From positions 1 through 64,000 of the forward strand of contig NZ_AKWY02000001.1 in NCBI RefSeq assembly GCF_000306255.2: a DNA stretch of 64,000 nucleotides, given 5' to 3'. The notes beneath the pieces were generated by a model. The model was not told where the DNA came from. It saw only the letters and a list, made by a program, of their open reading frames with translations, and did no database searches. The DNA is from Leptospira noguchii serovar Panama str. CZ214 (GTDB lineage: Bacteria; Spirochaetota; Leptospiria; Leptospirales; Leptospiraceae). Position numbers and translations under genes: made by a program. Positions 28,183-41,230 of this stretch are shown one piece after another (the stretch's first letter is position 1; every line of letters starts with the position of its first letter).

Positions 28183-29202
28183 GTGGATATTAAAGCAACT
28201 TCTGCACTCATCTATTATAGACTTCGTTATAAGTACCAAGAATATAAACTTAAATTAGATCTAAAACTTTCAGAACTAAATAGAAAGGGAAAAGAAAGAC
28301 TTACCGTAATGGTAATCCCTCATTCTGAACAAAAAACGATCAACTTTCACATTTCATATAGAGCAATTTCAATTTTTATCGGAACAATTTTTATTCTTCT
28401 AATTATCAGCTCAATCAATGTCTTAAGTCACAGTGGTTCTGTTCATCAACTTACGGAACTCAATCTTTCCAACAAAGACTTTATTCGCCAATCCGCTAAG
28501 ATGAAAGAAGAAATCAATTCTCTTCATGAATACGTTGAATACTATTATGGAAGATTGGCTCGACTTTATATAAGGCTTGGTGGAGACCCAGCAAAAGTTT
28601 CCAAAGGAATTGGAGGTGCGGAACAACTTTCTACACAACCACCTTCCATTATAGAACCGAAGTCAATAAATCCTCAAACTAACGACCTTCCGGAAGGCGC
28701 TGCGGTTTTTAGATTGAAAGAGGATGTTCATAATTTAAAAATCAGTAATGAACTTACTCAAGATATTATTTCTATTCTTAAAAAGAGAAAAAATATTCTC
28801 AAACAAACTCCTTCCATCTGGCCCGTAAAAGGTTATGTGCTTTATCCTTATGGCGCTTATTTAAATCCGATTTCAGGTAGAAAAGAATACAACAACGGCG
28901 TTGATATTGGTTCTTTTGCGGGTTCTGAAGTTTTTGCAACTGCTCCCGGAACTGTATATGAAATCGGTTATACAAGAAATATAGGTTATTTCGTAAAAGT
29001 TTCTCATAAATACGGATGGAAAACGATCTATTCAAATATGGATCGATTGAAAGTAAAACAAGGGCAACAGGTTTCTAAAACCGAAGTGATTGGATTTGTA
29101 GGTAAAACCGAAGTTTCTCCGAATTACATGCTTCATTATGAAATTCATGTTGGAACAAGAGCGATCAATCCATTTGCTTTTCTCAACCAGATTCAGGACT
29201 AA
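28183..29202 (+). CDS. M23-like LytM-fold protein, degenerate active site
   Basis: The 339-residue protein starts at GTG. It has a cytoplasmic stretch of about 60 residues, one transmembrane helix ([18 protein letters not shown]), a coiled-coil region (about 85-125) and a C-terminal M23/LytM domain (about 225-330; [30 protein letters not shown]). Active M23 endopeptidases need His in HxGxD and in the HxH motif. Here the first is Asn (NNGVDIG) and HxH reads MLH, so at least two zinc ligands are lost and the protein is probably a non-catalytic regulator. Its stop overlaps the bactofilin start (TAATG); this pairing with bactofilin is a known arrangement. Confidence 0.88.
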   Translation: MDIKATSALIYYRLRYKYQEYKLKLDLKLSELNRKGKERLTVMVIPHSEQKTINFHISYRAISIFIGTIFILLIISSINVLSHSGSVHQLTELNLSNKDFIRQSAKMKEEINSLHEYVEYYYGRLARLYIRLGGDPAKVSKGIGGAEQLSTQPPSIIEPKSINPQTNDLPEGAAVFRLKEDVHNLKISNELTQDIISILKKRKNILKQTPSIWPVKGYVLYPYGAYLNPISGRKEYNNGVDIGSFAGSEVFATAPGTVYEIGYTRNIGYFVKVSHKYGWKTIYSNMDRLKVKQGQQVSKTEVIGFVGKTEVSPNYMLHYEIHVGTRAINPFAFLNQIQD

Positions 29203-29549
29203 TGGCAACTACAGAAGAACATTTAATTGTAAACAGTATCATAGGTGAAGGCGCAGAATTCAGCGGAGAATTTAAACTCACCGGGCTTTTAAGAATCGAC
29301 GGAATTTTTCGAGGTTCTATAAAAACAGAAGGAAAAGTCCTAATCGGCAAATCAGGAATCGTCGATACGGATATTAGAGCCCGAATTGTAGTCGCTGGCG
29401 GTGAAATCAATGGGAATATTTACGCAAGCGAACGAGTGACTTTACTTGCTTCCTGCAGAATGAAAGGAGACATTGTATCTCCTAGAATCGTAATGGAAGA
29501 AGGAGTACAATTTGAAGGCAATTGTAAAATCAACCCAGTTGCACATTGA
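29202..29549 (+). CDS. Bactofilin
   Basis: Bactofilins are beta-helical cytoskeletal proteins that polymerise without nucleotides and place wall enzymes; in spirochaetes they affect the helical shape. The 115-residue protein has a short N-terminus (EEHLIVNSIIGEGAEFSGEF) and a rigid repeat core with LRIDGIFRGSIKTEGKVLIG, RIVVAGGEINGNIYA and SPRIVMEEGVQFEGNCKI. The ATG overlaps the TAA of the M23-like gene, and the next gene overlaps its stop, so the three genes are probably translationally coupled. It likely recruits the M23-like membrane protein. Confidence 0.94.
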   Translation: MATTEEHLIVNSIIGEGAEFSGEFKLTGLLRIDGIFRGSIKTEGKVLIGKSGIVDTDIRARIVVAGGEINGNIYASERVTLLASCRMKGDIVSPRIVMEEGVQFEGNCKINPVAH

Positions 29550-30058
29550 AAGTACTCATACCTCCCTACCAACCTCCTCGAAAAGAAACCGAAACCAAGA
29601 ACGCTTCCAAAAGTAAAAAAGACGGTGTTTCTTCTTTAAACGGAGGAAGTTCGCTCAACCAGACCGAAGCCGCTGAAAGCGTATCTTCTTCGTTTTTAGA
29701 TATTTTAGAAGAAATCGTTCCTTCAAAATCTGAAACCACAAAGGATCTAAACGCTCTTTGGAGAGAACTTCCAGATATTGAAAAAAGATTTTTAGATCTT
29801 GCTTCGATCGAAAATTTAGAAGCGTATCAAAAACACATTCAAGCAATTATAAAAGCAGTTATCGATCAGAATATGAGAGTAGAAACACTTTCTAAAAAAA
29901 TGAAAGGTGAAGCTAAAAAAATCTATCACGTCGTAAAGATCATTGATGAAAAAATTCAGATCTTGGCCGAACTGATTATGGACGAAGGAAACTCTGCTTT
30001 TAAACTTCTAAAATCTCTAACGGATATCAGAGGACTTTTGTTAGATATTCAAGAATAA
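29546..30058 (+). CDS. YaaR/DUF327 family protein
   Basis: The 170-residue protein begins at a TTG that overlaps the bactofilin stop (TTGA). An N-terminal Lys/Ser-rich disordered region (1-50) precedes the helical DUF327 core: EEIVPSKSETT, LWRELPDIEKRFLDLASIENLEAYQKHI in outline, AIIKAVIDQNM, KKIYHVVKIIDEKIQILAELI and LLKSLTDIRGLLLDI. The YaaR family is of unknown function. Gene order M23-bactofilin-YaaR suggests a role in the envelope cytoskeleton. The convergent gene on the other strand ends 1 bp away. Confidence 0.82.
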   Translation: MKVLIPPYQPPRKETETKNASKSKKDGVSSLNGGSSLNQTEAAESVSSSFLDILEEIVPSKSETTKDLNALWRELPDIEKRFLDLASIENLEAYQKHIQAIIKAVIDQNMRVETLSKKMKGEAKKIYHVVKIIDEKIQILAELIMDEGNSAFKLLKSLTDIRGLLLDIQE

Positions 30059-30488
<430 letters not shown>

Positions 30489-30654
30489 TGAGTTATCAAA
30501 AATCAATCGAATATTAAATTACTTTTATATAATTCAAAAGTATTATTTTTACCTTTAGATACACCATTCTTTAAAAACTAATAAAAATATTGACCACTAA
30601 CTAATAAGAAATTTTAGTGAGTCGCACTTACTCTAACTCATAAGGATAGGATAA

Positions 30655-31320
30655 ATGAATTTACCCAGGAAAGCCCTGGTATTAGGGTTCACATTATTTT
30701 TAATCTCCTTTTTTATTGCCTGCGCAAATATGAATTATATTCCAAGGTTTGAAAAAAAAGGACAAGTTGTAGACACCGCCGCAATGACAGATGCAGCGAA
30801 CGAATTGAAACTAGCAGATATAACAAATATAAACGCTTATGTAATCGAGTTTCCTCCTGGTATTTCTTGGGACGGCAATACTCTTTTATATGATGAAAAA
30901 AAATGGGAATTACTTGGAACTGTTCAGTCCGATTACAATCAAGGTAATCATTGGTTTTGGTTTTATGATTACGCAGAGGACGAGTCTTGGAAAAAAACCT
31001 ATTGCTATTGGCAAGTTCCATTAAATTGGGTCACGTTAGGAATCTGGGGTCTTACTCCTTTTTATTATCCTTGCATCGTTAAAGAATCGAAAGACGACGT
31101 ACAAGCCGAGAATAACCGGAAAATAAGAATCGTAAATTCATTAAAGAAAATCACTAAGGCTGCGGGTGGAGATACGGTTTTAGTTAACTCATTTGGCGAT
31201 TTACGCATTGATTTTTTTAATGCGAATACGGGCCAAAATGTGGGTACCGTTGGTATTAAAACTGTATCAGGATCCGGATGGGTACTCAAAAAGAAAAAGG
31301 ATAAAAAAGATAAATATTAA
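30655..31320 (+). CDS. Lipoprotein, unknown function
   Basis: The 221-residue protein begins with a lipoprotein signal (KALVLGFTLFLISFF) ending IACANM (Cys about residue 23). The mature region holds GNHWFWFYDYAEDESWKK and a hydrophobic stretch (WVTLGIWGLTPFYYPC). It ends in a very basic Lys-rich tail (KKKKDKKDK). Cysteines in YCYWQ and YPCIV may pair. No domain is recognised. AGGATAGGA precedes the ATG. It lies between two of the small membrane paralogues, which face the other way. Confidence 0.75.
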   Translation: MNLPRKALVLGFTLFLISFFIACANMNYIPRFEKKGQVVDTAAMTDAANELKLADITNINAYVIEFPPGISWDGNTLLYDEKKWELLGTVQSDYNQGNHWFWFYDYAEDESWKKTYCYWQVPLNWVTLGIWGLTPFYYPCIVKESKDDVQAENNRKIRIVNSLKKITKAAGGDTVLVNSFGDLRIDFFNANTGQNVGTVGIKTVSGSGWVLKKKKDKKDKY

Positions 31321-31465
31321 TTTCTAAAAGAGTTTATATAATTTTAACATTGCAAGATATAAAATAAATAAAATATTCAAAATCTTGCAACTTTTTTTAA
31401 AACTTGTATTTACAGCGTGTCTCAAAACTTAATTATATTTTAACAAAAAGATAAGCTGCAAGGTT

Positions 31466-31521
31466 CTGTCCCTGAAATTGCGATTCATAAAAAGCAACTT
31501 CATTGCGTTTTTTTGGGACAG
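31466..31521. repeat. Inverted repeat CTGTCCC...GGGACAG
   Basis: GGTTCTGTCCC at 31462-31472 faces GGGACAGG at 31515-31522. The loop is about 42 nt. It could be a remnant of a larger inverted-repeat element; it lacks a T run that would mark a terminator. Confidence 0.45.
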
Positions 31522-31554
31522 GTTCTTATCATTAATAAAAATAAATTGATAGCA

Positions 31555-31923
31555 ATGGAAACAAGACGACGACAAAAAATCGGAGGATTTGCGATTTTTA
31601 TTTTAGGCTTATCTTTTACTCTTTAGACTTGGTACACAGCCATTTACGAAGGTTATTTTTATCGAAAAGCAAGTATCCTTTTTCCGATGTTTTGTATTCT
31701 CGGAATCGGAATGATTTTATTTACCGATTACAAATCCGAAAGAATCACGCGCGGGGAGGATATTTCACAATTAAGCGGTTATCGTTTAATTACTCGACGT
31801 TGGTGGATTATTTCGGTAATTGCAGTATCGGTCGGTTTTATAAATTATCTTCTTCTTTCAGGGGAATTTATAAACGAGAATACTCGAAAATTGAATCAAC
31901 CGCCCATTATTCTTCAAAAATAA
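31555..31923 (+). pseudogene. Small membrane-protein gene broken by a TAG stop at codon 24
   Basis: Starting at ATG 31555 the frame reads METRRRQKIGGFAIFILGLS, then FTL, then TAG (31624-31626). It continues in the same frame without further stops to TAA at 31921-31923. The rest reads TWYTAIYEGYFYRKASILFP, FCILGIGMILFTDYKSERIT, RRWWIISVIAVSVGFINYLL and so on, a two- or three-TM protein of about 122 codons. The open frame after the stop argues for a single nonsense change, perhaps recent, or a sequencing error. An internal ATG at 31687 could still produce a 78-residue fragment. No family is recognised. Confidence 0.65.
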
Positions 31924-32031
31924 AAAAATTTGAACATTTCCTCAAAGAAGCGTTCAATTCGATAAAAAACATAATTTTCCCGAAATTTATCTCAAGGACT
32001 TAAGTCCGATTATAAATATAATTCGGTGAAA

Positions 32032-32517
<486 letters not shown>

Positions 32518-32585
32518 ACCGAGCCCGTTTTCTCCACTTTAATATGGCAACTCGTGCTCGAGATACTCTTTTTCAAGACGACTCA

Positions 32586-33017
32586 TTAAGACCCGATATT
32601 TGGCTTTGAAAAGAACCAATAAATCTTTGAAAAAAACAAATAAATTGAAAGAGTCGAAATATATGTACAAATAAAAAAAACGGTAAAAATAAGGAAAAAT
32701 TTAATCTTCTTTAAGTTCGTAGTTAATTCAAGATAAGTAATAAACAACGCGCTCAATAAAAAACCTATAATTCGAAAAGAAAAAAGATCAGAATTTGAAG
32801 TCCGTCTGTAATCGAAGCGATCATCAAGATACATCAGATAAAGATACGATAATAAGGGAATTATAATTAATAAAAGAGCCGCAAGCCAGTGATTAAAAAT
32901 CGAAAACTGTTTTTTAAATATCCATTTTTTTAAATATGAGTAGAGCATTAATAAGGAAATTATAATCAAAAAAGACGAGAAAAAAAGATAAATCAGTAAA
33001 AATATTGAGAATTCCAT
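32586..33017 (-). CDS. Small 4-TM membrane protein, paralogue 3 of 3
   Basis: The 143-residue protein repeats the motif order of the other two: SIFNHWLAALLLIIIPLLSYLY, LDDRFDYR, IIGFLLSALFITYLELT and LKKIKFFLIFTVFFICTY. Tandem duplication is likely. AGGAAT precedes the ATG. It follows parB by 11 bp on the same strand, so it may be read from the rsmG-parA-parB transcript. Confidence 0.68.
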   Translation of the reverse strand: MEFSIFLLIYLFFSSFLIIISLLMLYSYLKKWIFKKQFSIFNHWLAALLLIIIPLLSYLYLMYLDDRFDYRRTSNSDLFSFRIIGFLLSALFITYLELTTNLKKIKFFLIFTVFFICTYISTLSIYLFFSKIYWFFSKPNIGS

Positions 33018-33028
33018 TCATAATATTC

Positions 33029-33904
<876 letters not shown>

Positions 33905-33906
33905 TT

Positions 33907-35410
<1,504 letters not shown>

Positions 35411-36041
35411 GATGCTAAAGTAGAACTTCAATCCGTCTTGTCTTCACAGTTTCTTTTTTAAATCCACATGAATTTTAAAAAGAAACTTTCTTAAATTCAT
35501 CTTATCCGAAAAATAACGCATTCGAGTTGTTGAAAAATGAATTCTTCATCAGTTTTTGTTTTATGAACGGTAGATTAAAACAGTTTTCTTGATCTGAACT
35601 ATGAAATTTTCAACTGCTCTATTGTATAATTTTCCTTTTAAAAAACAGTAAATGATCGTAATAAATCGGAAAATTTTTAGATTCCACTTTTTAGTTCCGT
35701 ATAAATCTAAAAGTAGGTTCAGTAAATAAATCCGCAAAAAATGATTATTCGAAAGAATGCACATTTTAAGTTTACAAATCATAAAAAGCAGAGTCAGCTA
35801 CTTTCAAAAAGAATCCTGAAATTTCAATTTTCAACAAACTCAAGAATTTTTCATTAGGCCTCAAAACTTGAGAATGTAGAAGTCAGTCGATAGAAACGCA
35901 AGTGAGGTTTGAGTTTATTTTTCCACGATTTATTATAAATTTGAGAGTTAAATTTTTTAGGGCTTCTAAACTGCTCATGTTTTTTCTGAAAGTCGCCTAA
36001 ACAGAGTTAAGCGCAATTACATTAAATCTTCTATAAAAAAA
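35411..36041. other. Gene-free gap before the alpha/beta hydrolase gene
   Basis: No supported gene. It holds a reversed MITE-like element (35521-35621) and, at its right end, a GTTAAGCGCAA word (36006-36016) that is repeated in inverted form after the hydrolase gene. Confidence 0.6.
35521..35621 (-). repeat. MITE-like terminal-inverted-repeat element, copy 6 (reversed)
   Basis: Reads CGAGTTGTTGAAAAATGAAT at the left end and TGAACTATGAAATTTTCAAC, then TGCTCTA, at the right. The CATAGTTCA mark lies at the right end, so it is in the opposite orientation to copies 1-5. Confidence 0.85.
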
Positions 36042-36713
36042 GTGAAGAACATCTATTTAATAAGCGGGTTAGGGGCGGATGAAAGAATATTTCAAAGACT
36101 CAATTTCGGAAATGTAAATCCTAGATATATTTCCTGGATACAGCCAGAATTAGATGAATCTCTTTCAAAATATTCAAAAAGATTATTAAGCCAAATTGAT
36201 ACAAAGAACGAAATAATCTTAATCGGTGTTTCTTTCGGCGGAATAGTAGCCTTGGAGATTTCAAAACACATCTTGGTAAAACAAATCATTATTATCTCAA
36301 GTATTAAATCAGATTCAGAAAAACCAATTCTATATCGATTGTTCGGGACTTTGAGATTGATAAACATAGTTCCTTCGTTTTTACTAAAATTATATACACC
36401 CGTACTGAACTATTATTTTGGAATTACTTCGAAAGAAGATCAAGAGCTTTTAAAAAGTTTTTTAGCAAATACTAATGGAAACTTTCTGAAATGGGCTTTG
36501 AAATCTATATTAAAATGGGATAATCAAGATTATCAAACTAACTTAATTCACTTACATGGAACTAATGATAGACTGTTGCCATTTCAACTCATAAAGGCTC
36601 CAATTTTAATTAGTGGGGGAGGCCATTTTATGATTTTGAATAAGGCAAAAGAAATATCGTCAGAATTAGTTAAAATTTTAGCAGATTGATAAAATATACA
36701 ACTTGCGCTTAAC
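36006..36713. repeat. 11-bp inverted repeats flanking the alpha/beta hydrolase gene
   Basis: GTTAAGCGCAA (36006-36016) and its exact reverse complement TTGCGCTTAAC (36703-36713) bracket the 36042-36689 gene. They fit the GTTRRRY and RYYYAAC core sites of integron attC sites, which close and open the sites on either side of a gene cassette. Confidence 0.6.
36042..36689 (+). CDS. Alpha/beta hydrolase family protein
   Basis: The 215-residue protein has the alpha/beta hydrolase order. An N-terminal strand and oxyanion region (YLISGLGADERIFQRL) is followed by the nucleophile elbow GVSFGG (G-x-S-x-G, about residue 68), a helical cap, the late acid LHGTNDRLLPF and a catalytic His in SGGGHFMILN. The substrate is unknown. 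It begins at GTG 36042. The gene sits between inverted 11-bp words and a more GC-rich palindromic tail, a layout like an integron cassette, so it may be a horizontally acquired cassette gene. Confidence 0.82.
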   Translation: MKNIYLISGLGADERIFQRLNFGNVNPRYISWIQPELDESLSKYSKRLLSQIDTKNEIILIGVSFGGIVALEISKHILVKQIIIISSIKSDSEKPILYRLFGTLRLINIVPSFLLKLYTPVLNYYFGITSKEDQELLKSFLANTNGNFLKWALKSILKWDNQDYQTNLIHLHGTNDRLLPFQLIKAPILISGGGHFMILNKAKEISSELVKILAD

Positions 36714-36990
36714 CACTTGTTTCGGCATTCGCAGTTTCAGCTCAGTCTACTTTCCGCACATCACTTTGTCCTTCAGCTTGTAAGACGTAACTAAAACTCA
36801 CCAAACTTTGTGTCAGTATTTGTGCACGAACGCTCCGGGGCCGAAGTATCGGCAAACTAGTTGTCAGTGATAAAAGATGATTTTAAAAAGAACCGAATTT
36901 TAGACCAAGCGATCATCATTACATAAATATAATATATTCCGTCATTGATTCAAGGCAAGAGCATCTCACCTTGAATCAATAACTAAACCT
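36690..36990 (+). other. Palindromic attC-like tail of a possible gene cassette
   Basis: No gene. From 36706 the sequence GCTTAACCACTTGTTTCGGC is partly complementary to GGCCGAAGTATCGGCAAACTAGTTG (36839-36863), so 36706-36870 can fold as a long imperfect hairpin. The core GCTTAAC fits RYYYAAC, but no clean GTTRRRY closes it. The composition is more GC-rich than the flanks. No integrase gene is in the window. Confidence 0.45.
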
Positions 36991-38445
36991 TTAATCCGAA
37001 GCGTTGTTGAATTCGATTACAGTTTTATGAAGAATTTCAATCCCAGTGTGCAAATGTTCGACCGTGGTACTTTCATTTTTACCATGTATCCCATCTATTT
37101 CTTCTGAAGTCATGAGCGCAGGAATTAATCCATAACATTTAAAACCTGCCATTCTTAAATAAGAAGAATCTGTAGTTCCGGGAGATAAAAAAGGAGTTAC
37201 GACTGAACCTGGAACTACTTGCTGAACAACTCCGGATAAAATTTGAAAATACTTTGAATCTACCGGTGAAATTGTTCCTGGTTCTAAATGTCTCGCACTG
37301 ACTTTTACTCTATATTTTTCTGCGAGTTTTTTTATTTTTTCAAAAATCTCATTTTCACTAAAACCAGGAAGGATTCTTATATCAACCTCTCCTTCTGATT
37401 TTGAAGTGATTACGTTTATACCAGAGTAATGAGTATTAATTCCTGTTATACTAACTGTGTTACTAGTCATTGCCCTTAAATGTTTATTGGATCGGATCAC
37501 TCCATTTAAAATAATTCCCAACAGAGGATTACGAGATCTTTTTAAAACGAAAGAATCTGGAAACGGACTTACTTTTCCCATTTGATAAAAAAAGGAAGCA
37601 GTTTCATCTTTAATGATAACTACCTCATTCATTTTTTTAAGTTCGGTAAGAAAATCTATAAGATTCAAAGCTGCGTATTGTATTGGCGGAGTACTTCCAT
37701 GTCCGGAAATGTCTTCCGATTCTAAATCCAACCAGATAATTCCTTTTTCCGCATGTTGAATATTAAAGATCTTACTTCCTTTTACGATTACGTCTTTGGT
37801 TCCGATTCCACCTTCGTTGTGAACAAATTCATATCCATTAAAAATTTCTTTATGTTTTGAGATTAAAAATCTCATCCCAAATTCGGAACGACTTTCTTCA
37901 TCAGCGACCGCAAGATACATTAGATTTTTCTTAAGTCTTATTCCAGAATCATGGATCAAAAAAAATGTATAAAGTTCCATAATTCCAAGACCTTTCATAT
38001 CTATGGCCCCTCTTCCATAAATTCGATCTCCTTTTCTTACACCTGAAAACGGTGCTTCCTCCCATTCATTCGGATCGGCCTCTACCACATCGATATGATT
38101 GGTAAGAATCAGACCACCTTGTGGATCCGTTCCTTTGATCTCCGCCATGATACTGGCTCTTTCCGGTTTTCCAGGAACTTCAAAAATTCTGGTTTTGATT
38201 CCTCGTTTATCAAAAAGACTTTTTAAAAATAAAACCGCTTGTTTTTCATTCCCTCGAATTGTTTGAATTCTTAGATATGTTTGTAAATCTTTCGAAGCTT
38301 CTTCAGCAATCTTTCTATAATCACGTTCTTGAAACTTTGCTGTAGGTTTAATCGAGTGAATTCCTTTTTCTGTAATAAAAATTGTATAGAGTAAAAATAA
38401 AATCAAAGTTCCTAAAAAGCCGAAGACGATTTTTTTCCAATTCAT
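36991..38445 (-). CDS. M20 family metallopeptidase
   Basis: The 484-residue protein has one N-terminal membrane anchor ([19 protein letters not shown]). The M20 zinc-peptidase fold follows: [23 protein letters not shown] (metal-binding HxD), [10 protein letters not shown] (bridging Asp), [11 protein letters not shown] (general-base Glu and metal Glu) and [19 protein letters not shown]. It is closest in outline to the PM20D1/carboxypeptidase S group. The catalytic domain is probably periplasmic. AGGAG and AAGG precede the ATG. The gene stands alone between repeat-rich gaps. Confidence 0.93.
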   Translation of the reverse strand: MNWKKIVFGFLGTLILFLLYTIFITEKGIHSIKPTAKFQERDYRKIAEEASKDLQTYLRIQTIRGNEKQAVLFLKSLFDKRGIKTRIFEVPGKPERASIMAEIKGTDPQGGLILTNHIDVVEADPNEWEEAPFSGVRKGDRIYGRGAIDMKGLGIMELYTFFLIHDSGIRLKKNLMYLAVADEESRSEFGMRFLISKHKEIFNGYEFVHNEGGIGTKDVIVKGSKIFNIQHAEKGIIWLDLESEDISGHGSTPPIQYAALNLIDFLTELKKMNEVVIIKDETASFFYQMGKVSPFPDSFVLKRSRNPLLGIILNGVIRSNKHLRAMTSNTVSITGINTHYSGINVITSKSEGEVDIRILPGFSENEIFEKIKKLAEKYRVKVSARHLEPGTISPVDSKYFQILSGVVQQVVPGSVVTPFLSPGTTDSSYLRMAGFKCYGLIPALMTSEEIDGIHGKNESTTVEHLHTGIEILHKTVIEFNNASD

Positions 38446-38821
38446 CCTTAATTCTCTCCTAAGTGCGGAAGAAAATATTGCTCCCTATTTTACTTTCAAG
38501 GCATTTCCATTTATGATTTTTGAAGTTCACATAAGAGTTCCCACATTTTAAGTTTTTGAGATCGGCTCTTTATAAAACTTACAGAACAGATTTATTATAT
38601 CAAACTCATGTTAGTTGACGTAAGTTCTAAAAGAAACTTCTACAATTGTATGAGTTCCCACAGATTAAGTCTCATTAGATCTATTTTGCTGTTTTAGAAC
38701 GTCTTTTCTCTGTGAAATATTGGTGGTTCCCACATTTTCAATTCTACCTGCAAATCAAAGTAACTCATATAAAGATGTTTAGTTTATTTTTTTAAATGTC
38801 TTTTCAATTTAATTATACTGA

Positions 38822-38960
38822 ATTCACATTAACGAATATGAGTTCCTACAATTTTAGAATTTGTTCGTAAATCCTGATTCGTAGTAGTTCCCACATCTAA
38901 GAAATTGATCCGCAAAATTCAAATTTTAACTTTTTCAGAAAAATGAAACATGGATTCCTT
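38822..38960 (+). repeat. Dispersed AGTTCCCACA-type repeat
   Basis: Contains GAGTTCCTACAATTTTAGAA, ATTCGTAGTAGTTCCCACAT and CAGAAAAATGAAACATGGAT, the same series as 24961-25085. Confidence 0.7.
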
Positions 38961-39129
38961 AAACGTTAACTAGTACTTAGTTATTTAATCTAGGCTGTCC
39001 CAAAATTCTAGAAACGTATAAACGATAATCTTTTAGAAGTTTCTAATAAAATATTGAAGTCCTCACAAAAACCGTTACGCCTAGATTTGAGAAATTTTCA
39101 GTAGTTCTTTATTACAAGCTATCTCAAAA

Positions 39130-39400
39130 ATATCTTAATGTAAAAAAAATCTGGACAAATTCAGTTTGCCATAGGCAGCAGAACCGGGGGCTCTTAGCTC
39201 TGGTTAATAAATTGTATATAGGAAACGTGGTACAATAATCTTCTTTAGTTTTAATAGAACGGTTGAGGACCCTGCAGAGCGGACCCGGAAACTCAGCGAA
39301 GCCCTCTAAGGATCAGCATTCAAGAAGCGAGACGCTGGGTTTGAAAGAGCGTTCTACTTAGTTCCCTCACATCAATCTTTTTCGCGTTATCTTAGAATAA
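39130..39400 (+). repeat. Mosaic GAGACGCTGAGTT-type repeat
   Basis: Holds GGCAGCAGAACCGGGGGCTC, GGTTAATAAATTGTATATAG, ACCCGGAAACTCAGCGAAGC, CTCTAAGGATCAGCATTCA and GAAGCGAGACGCTGGGTTTG. The same series is at 59750-59960. Confidence 0.75.
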
Positions 39401-39657
39401 TTGGCATTGATATTTTAAGCAAAGATAAAGTGTTTTGAGATGGCTTTTAGTAATCTTTAAGTTTTCGGATAAGTTCTTACATTGAAAATTTAAAATAAAC
39501 CCTAAGGAACTTTTATAAAATAATTTTTTTGTTTAAGAATGATCATAAAACGATACCTTTTATATTTTTCCTTCGAGTTTTTTTCTATCTAAAGATTTCA
39601 TCATTCTAGTTAGTTAATCTTTTCGGTTGTTTTCCGATGATTGTAAAGTGAGGTACT

Positions 39658-40488
39658 ATGATTCAAATTTTAGTTATGATTTTTTATAAATCTTGTATTT
39701 TCCTTCTTAGAACGAACAAAAACAATTCACAAAACTCAAAAAGTATTACCGCTCATTTGATTCCTTTTTGGATTTTAATCTTAATTCTATTTCCTAAAAT
39801 TATCTTAGGAATCACTCCAGGTAAATGGTCTCACATAGATAAATATATTTTTGGAAACAACTCCAATGGGCCTGTGAAAGAAATTGTCAAAAATGCAAAC
39901 GGTAAAGTCGTCTATTCTGCCCTTTATGAATACGATTCTTCCGGAAAACTGATCAAAGAATCCTACTTAAATGCAGATGGAAAAGCTGACGGTTCTACAA
40001 TCTTTCAATACAAAGATGGAAAAGTAATTCGGGAAGAACTATTCGATAAAGATCATATTTTACTCGAAACGAAAACATTTAGATACAATCCGAAAGGAGA
40101 AATCGACCTTGTGGAAGTTTTTGATAAAGACAATAAACTTCTTTTAAGATCAAACATCAATTCTTGGGACAAAGATTTTGTAAAATCAGGCCAAACGAAT
40201 TGGTCCGATTCTAAAGAGATTGAAATATTCAATTTGATTCAGGACGAAAAAAACCCAAAAGCACTTATTCAGAATATTTATAACGAAGAAAAAAAACAGA
40301 TCGCTTCCACCAAATTTGAATACGATGAGAAAGGAAAATTACTGACCCGACTTAACGTTCAAGGTGGTCAAGAAAGAAAGAATCAATTGAATTACAACTC
40401 CAACAACTTACTTCAAAGTTTTACGTTTCACGTGAAACAAAACAATAAATGGGAACTTCAAAAAACACACGAATTGATTTATAAGTAA
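39658..40488 (+). CDS. Exported protein with YD-type repeats; carries an internal parS-like site
   Basis: The 276-residue protein has a basic N-terminus and a hydrophobic export segment ([16 protein letters not shown]). A chain of short beta repeats of the YD/toxin-wall type follows, such as [55 protein letters not shown] and [14 protein letters not shown]. The family is not precisely recognised. GTGAGGTAC precedes the ATG. Codons near the 3' end (40424-40439) form the near-perfect parS palindrome. A weak terminator follows the stop. Confidence 0.75.
   Translation: MIQILVMIFYKSCIFLLRTNKNNSQNSKSITAHLIPFWILILILFPKIILGITPGKWSHIDKYIFGNNSNGPVKEIVKNANGKVVYSALYEYDSSGKLIKESYLNADGKADGSTIFQYKDGKVIREELFDKDHILLETKTFRYNPKGEIDLVEVFDKDNKLLLRSNINSWDKDFVKSGQTNWSDSKEIEIFNLIQDEKNPKALIQNIYNEEKKQIASTKFEYDEKGKLLTRLNVQGGQERKNQLNYNSNNLLQSFTFHVKQNNKWELQKTHELIYK
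40424..40439. promoter_or_regulatory. parS-like ParB binding site 1
   Basis: CGTTTCACGTGAAACA matches the bacterial parS consensus TGTTTCACGTGAAACA in 15 of 16 bases. It is a 14-bp perfect palindrome, lying inside the 39658-40488 gene. parA and parB lie about 6 kb to the left. Confidence 0.85.
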
Positions 40489-40497
40489 CGCACATAT

Positions 40498-40540
40498 AAA
40501 GCTGTCTTGATTGTAATTTTTGACGGCTCTTTATTTTTTC
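40498..40540 (+). terminator. Weak terminator after the YD-repeat gene
   Basis: AAAGCTGTC can pair with GACGGCTCTTT, followed by ATTTTTTCATTT. Confidence 0.5.
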
Positions 40541-40617
40541 ATTTAATTTTGAGTTTGAGTTTGTTTTCAAAAAGTGTTGGAACTCCTTTAAAAAAAGAAC
40601 GTCTTAAAAATTTAAAT

Positions 40618-40720
40618 TAGAGTTGGTGAAAAATGAATTCTCCATCCATTTTTGTTTTATAGAAAGGTCCGATTAAAGCAATTTTATTGATCTGAACTAT
40701 AAAATTTTTCAACAACTCTA
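40618..40720 (-). repeat. MITE-like terminal-inverted-repeat element, copy 7 (reversed)
   Basis: Starts TAGAGTTGGTGAAAAATGAA, ends AAAATTTTTCAACAACTCTA; the TGAACTATAAA mark lies at the right, so it is reversed. TA at both ends. Confidence 0.87.
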
Positions 40721-40954
40721 ATCTCCAAAGAAGTAGTGATTTATTTGTGAGAACGATTACATTCTCAATTTAAAAGTTGTCGGTCCTCTCAATGCTTTGA
40801 ACACGTTTAAAATTTCAAAATCATCAAAAAAATCTGTCCAATTCTTTAAGTGCTAATGGATCTCGACCTTATTCTTATTTTAAAAATATTGAACTCGTTT
40901 TAATAATAAATCATTAATAAACTTGAATTCGATTTAAATAAATTAGGAAAAAGT

Positions 40955-41230
40955 AGGAGTTCTACAATTTTAGAATTTGTTCGTAAAATTGTGATTTGTA
41001 ATAGTCCACACATAATTTTACAGATAAATTCAAGTTTTGTGTGAGTTCCCGCATTTGAAATACTACAGACTCAACTGCTATAAATTTTTATTTTTTAAAT
41101 TATGGTAGTTCCCACAATTAAATCTTTAAACAGATCTTTTTATCGTTAAGAACTTTCGATAATAATTCAAAACTAATTCTAAAACCTGGCTTGTAGTAGT
41201 TCCCACATTTTTTACAGAAAGATATTCAGT
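40955..41230 (+). repeat. Cluster of AGTTCCCACA-type repeats
   Basis: GAGTTCTACAATTTTAGAAT, GTGAGTTCCCGCATTTGAA, GGTAGTTCCCACAATTAAA and GTAGTAGTTCCCACATTTTT occur in succession in one orientation. Confidence 0.65.

Larger units (their letters stand above)
38446..39657. other. 1.2-kb gene-free region made of repeats
   Basis: No supported gene. It holds repeated GAGTTCCCACA words (38538, 38650, 38726, 38886), a second repeat (38995-39120) and the mosaic repeat (39130-39400). The last 200 bp is AT-rich and probably holds the promoter of the next gene. Confidence 0.6.

Noticed and set aside
31629..32003. Plus-strand 124-residue frame overlapping the broken membrane gene
   Set aside because: It is out of frame with the continuous hydrophobic coding frame (31555-31923) and has no start signal or recognisable pattern.
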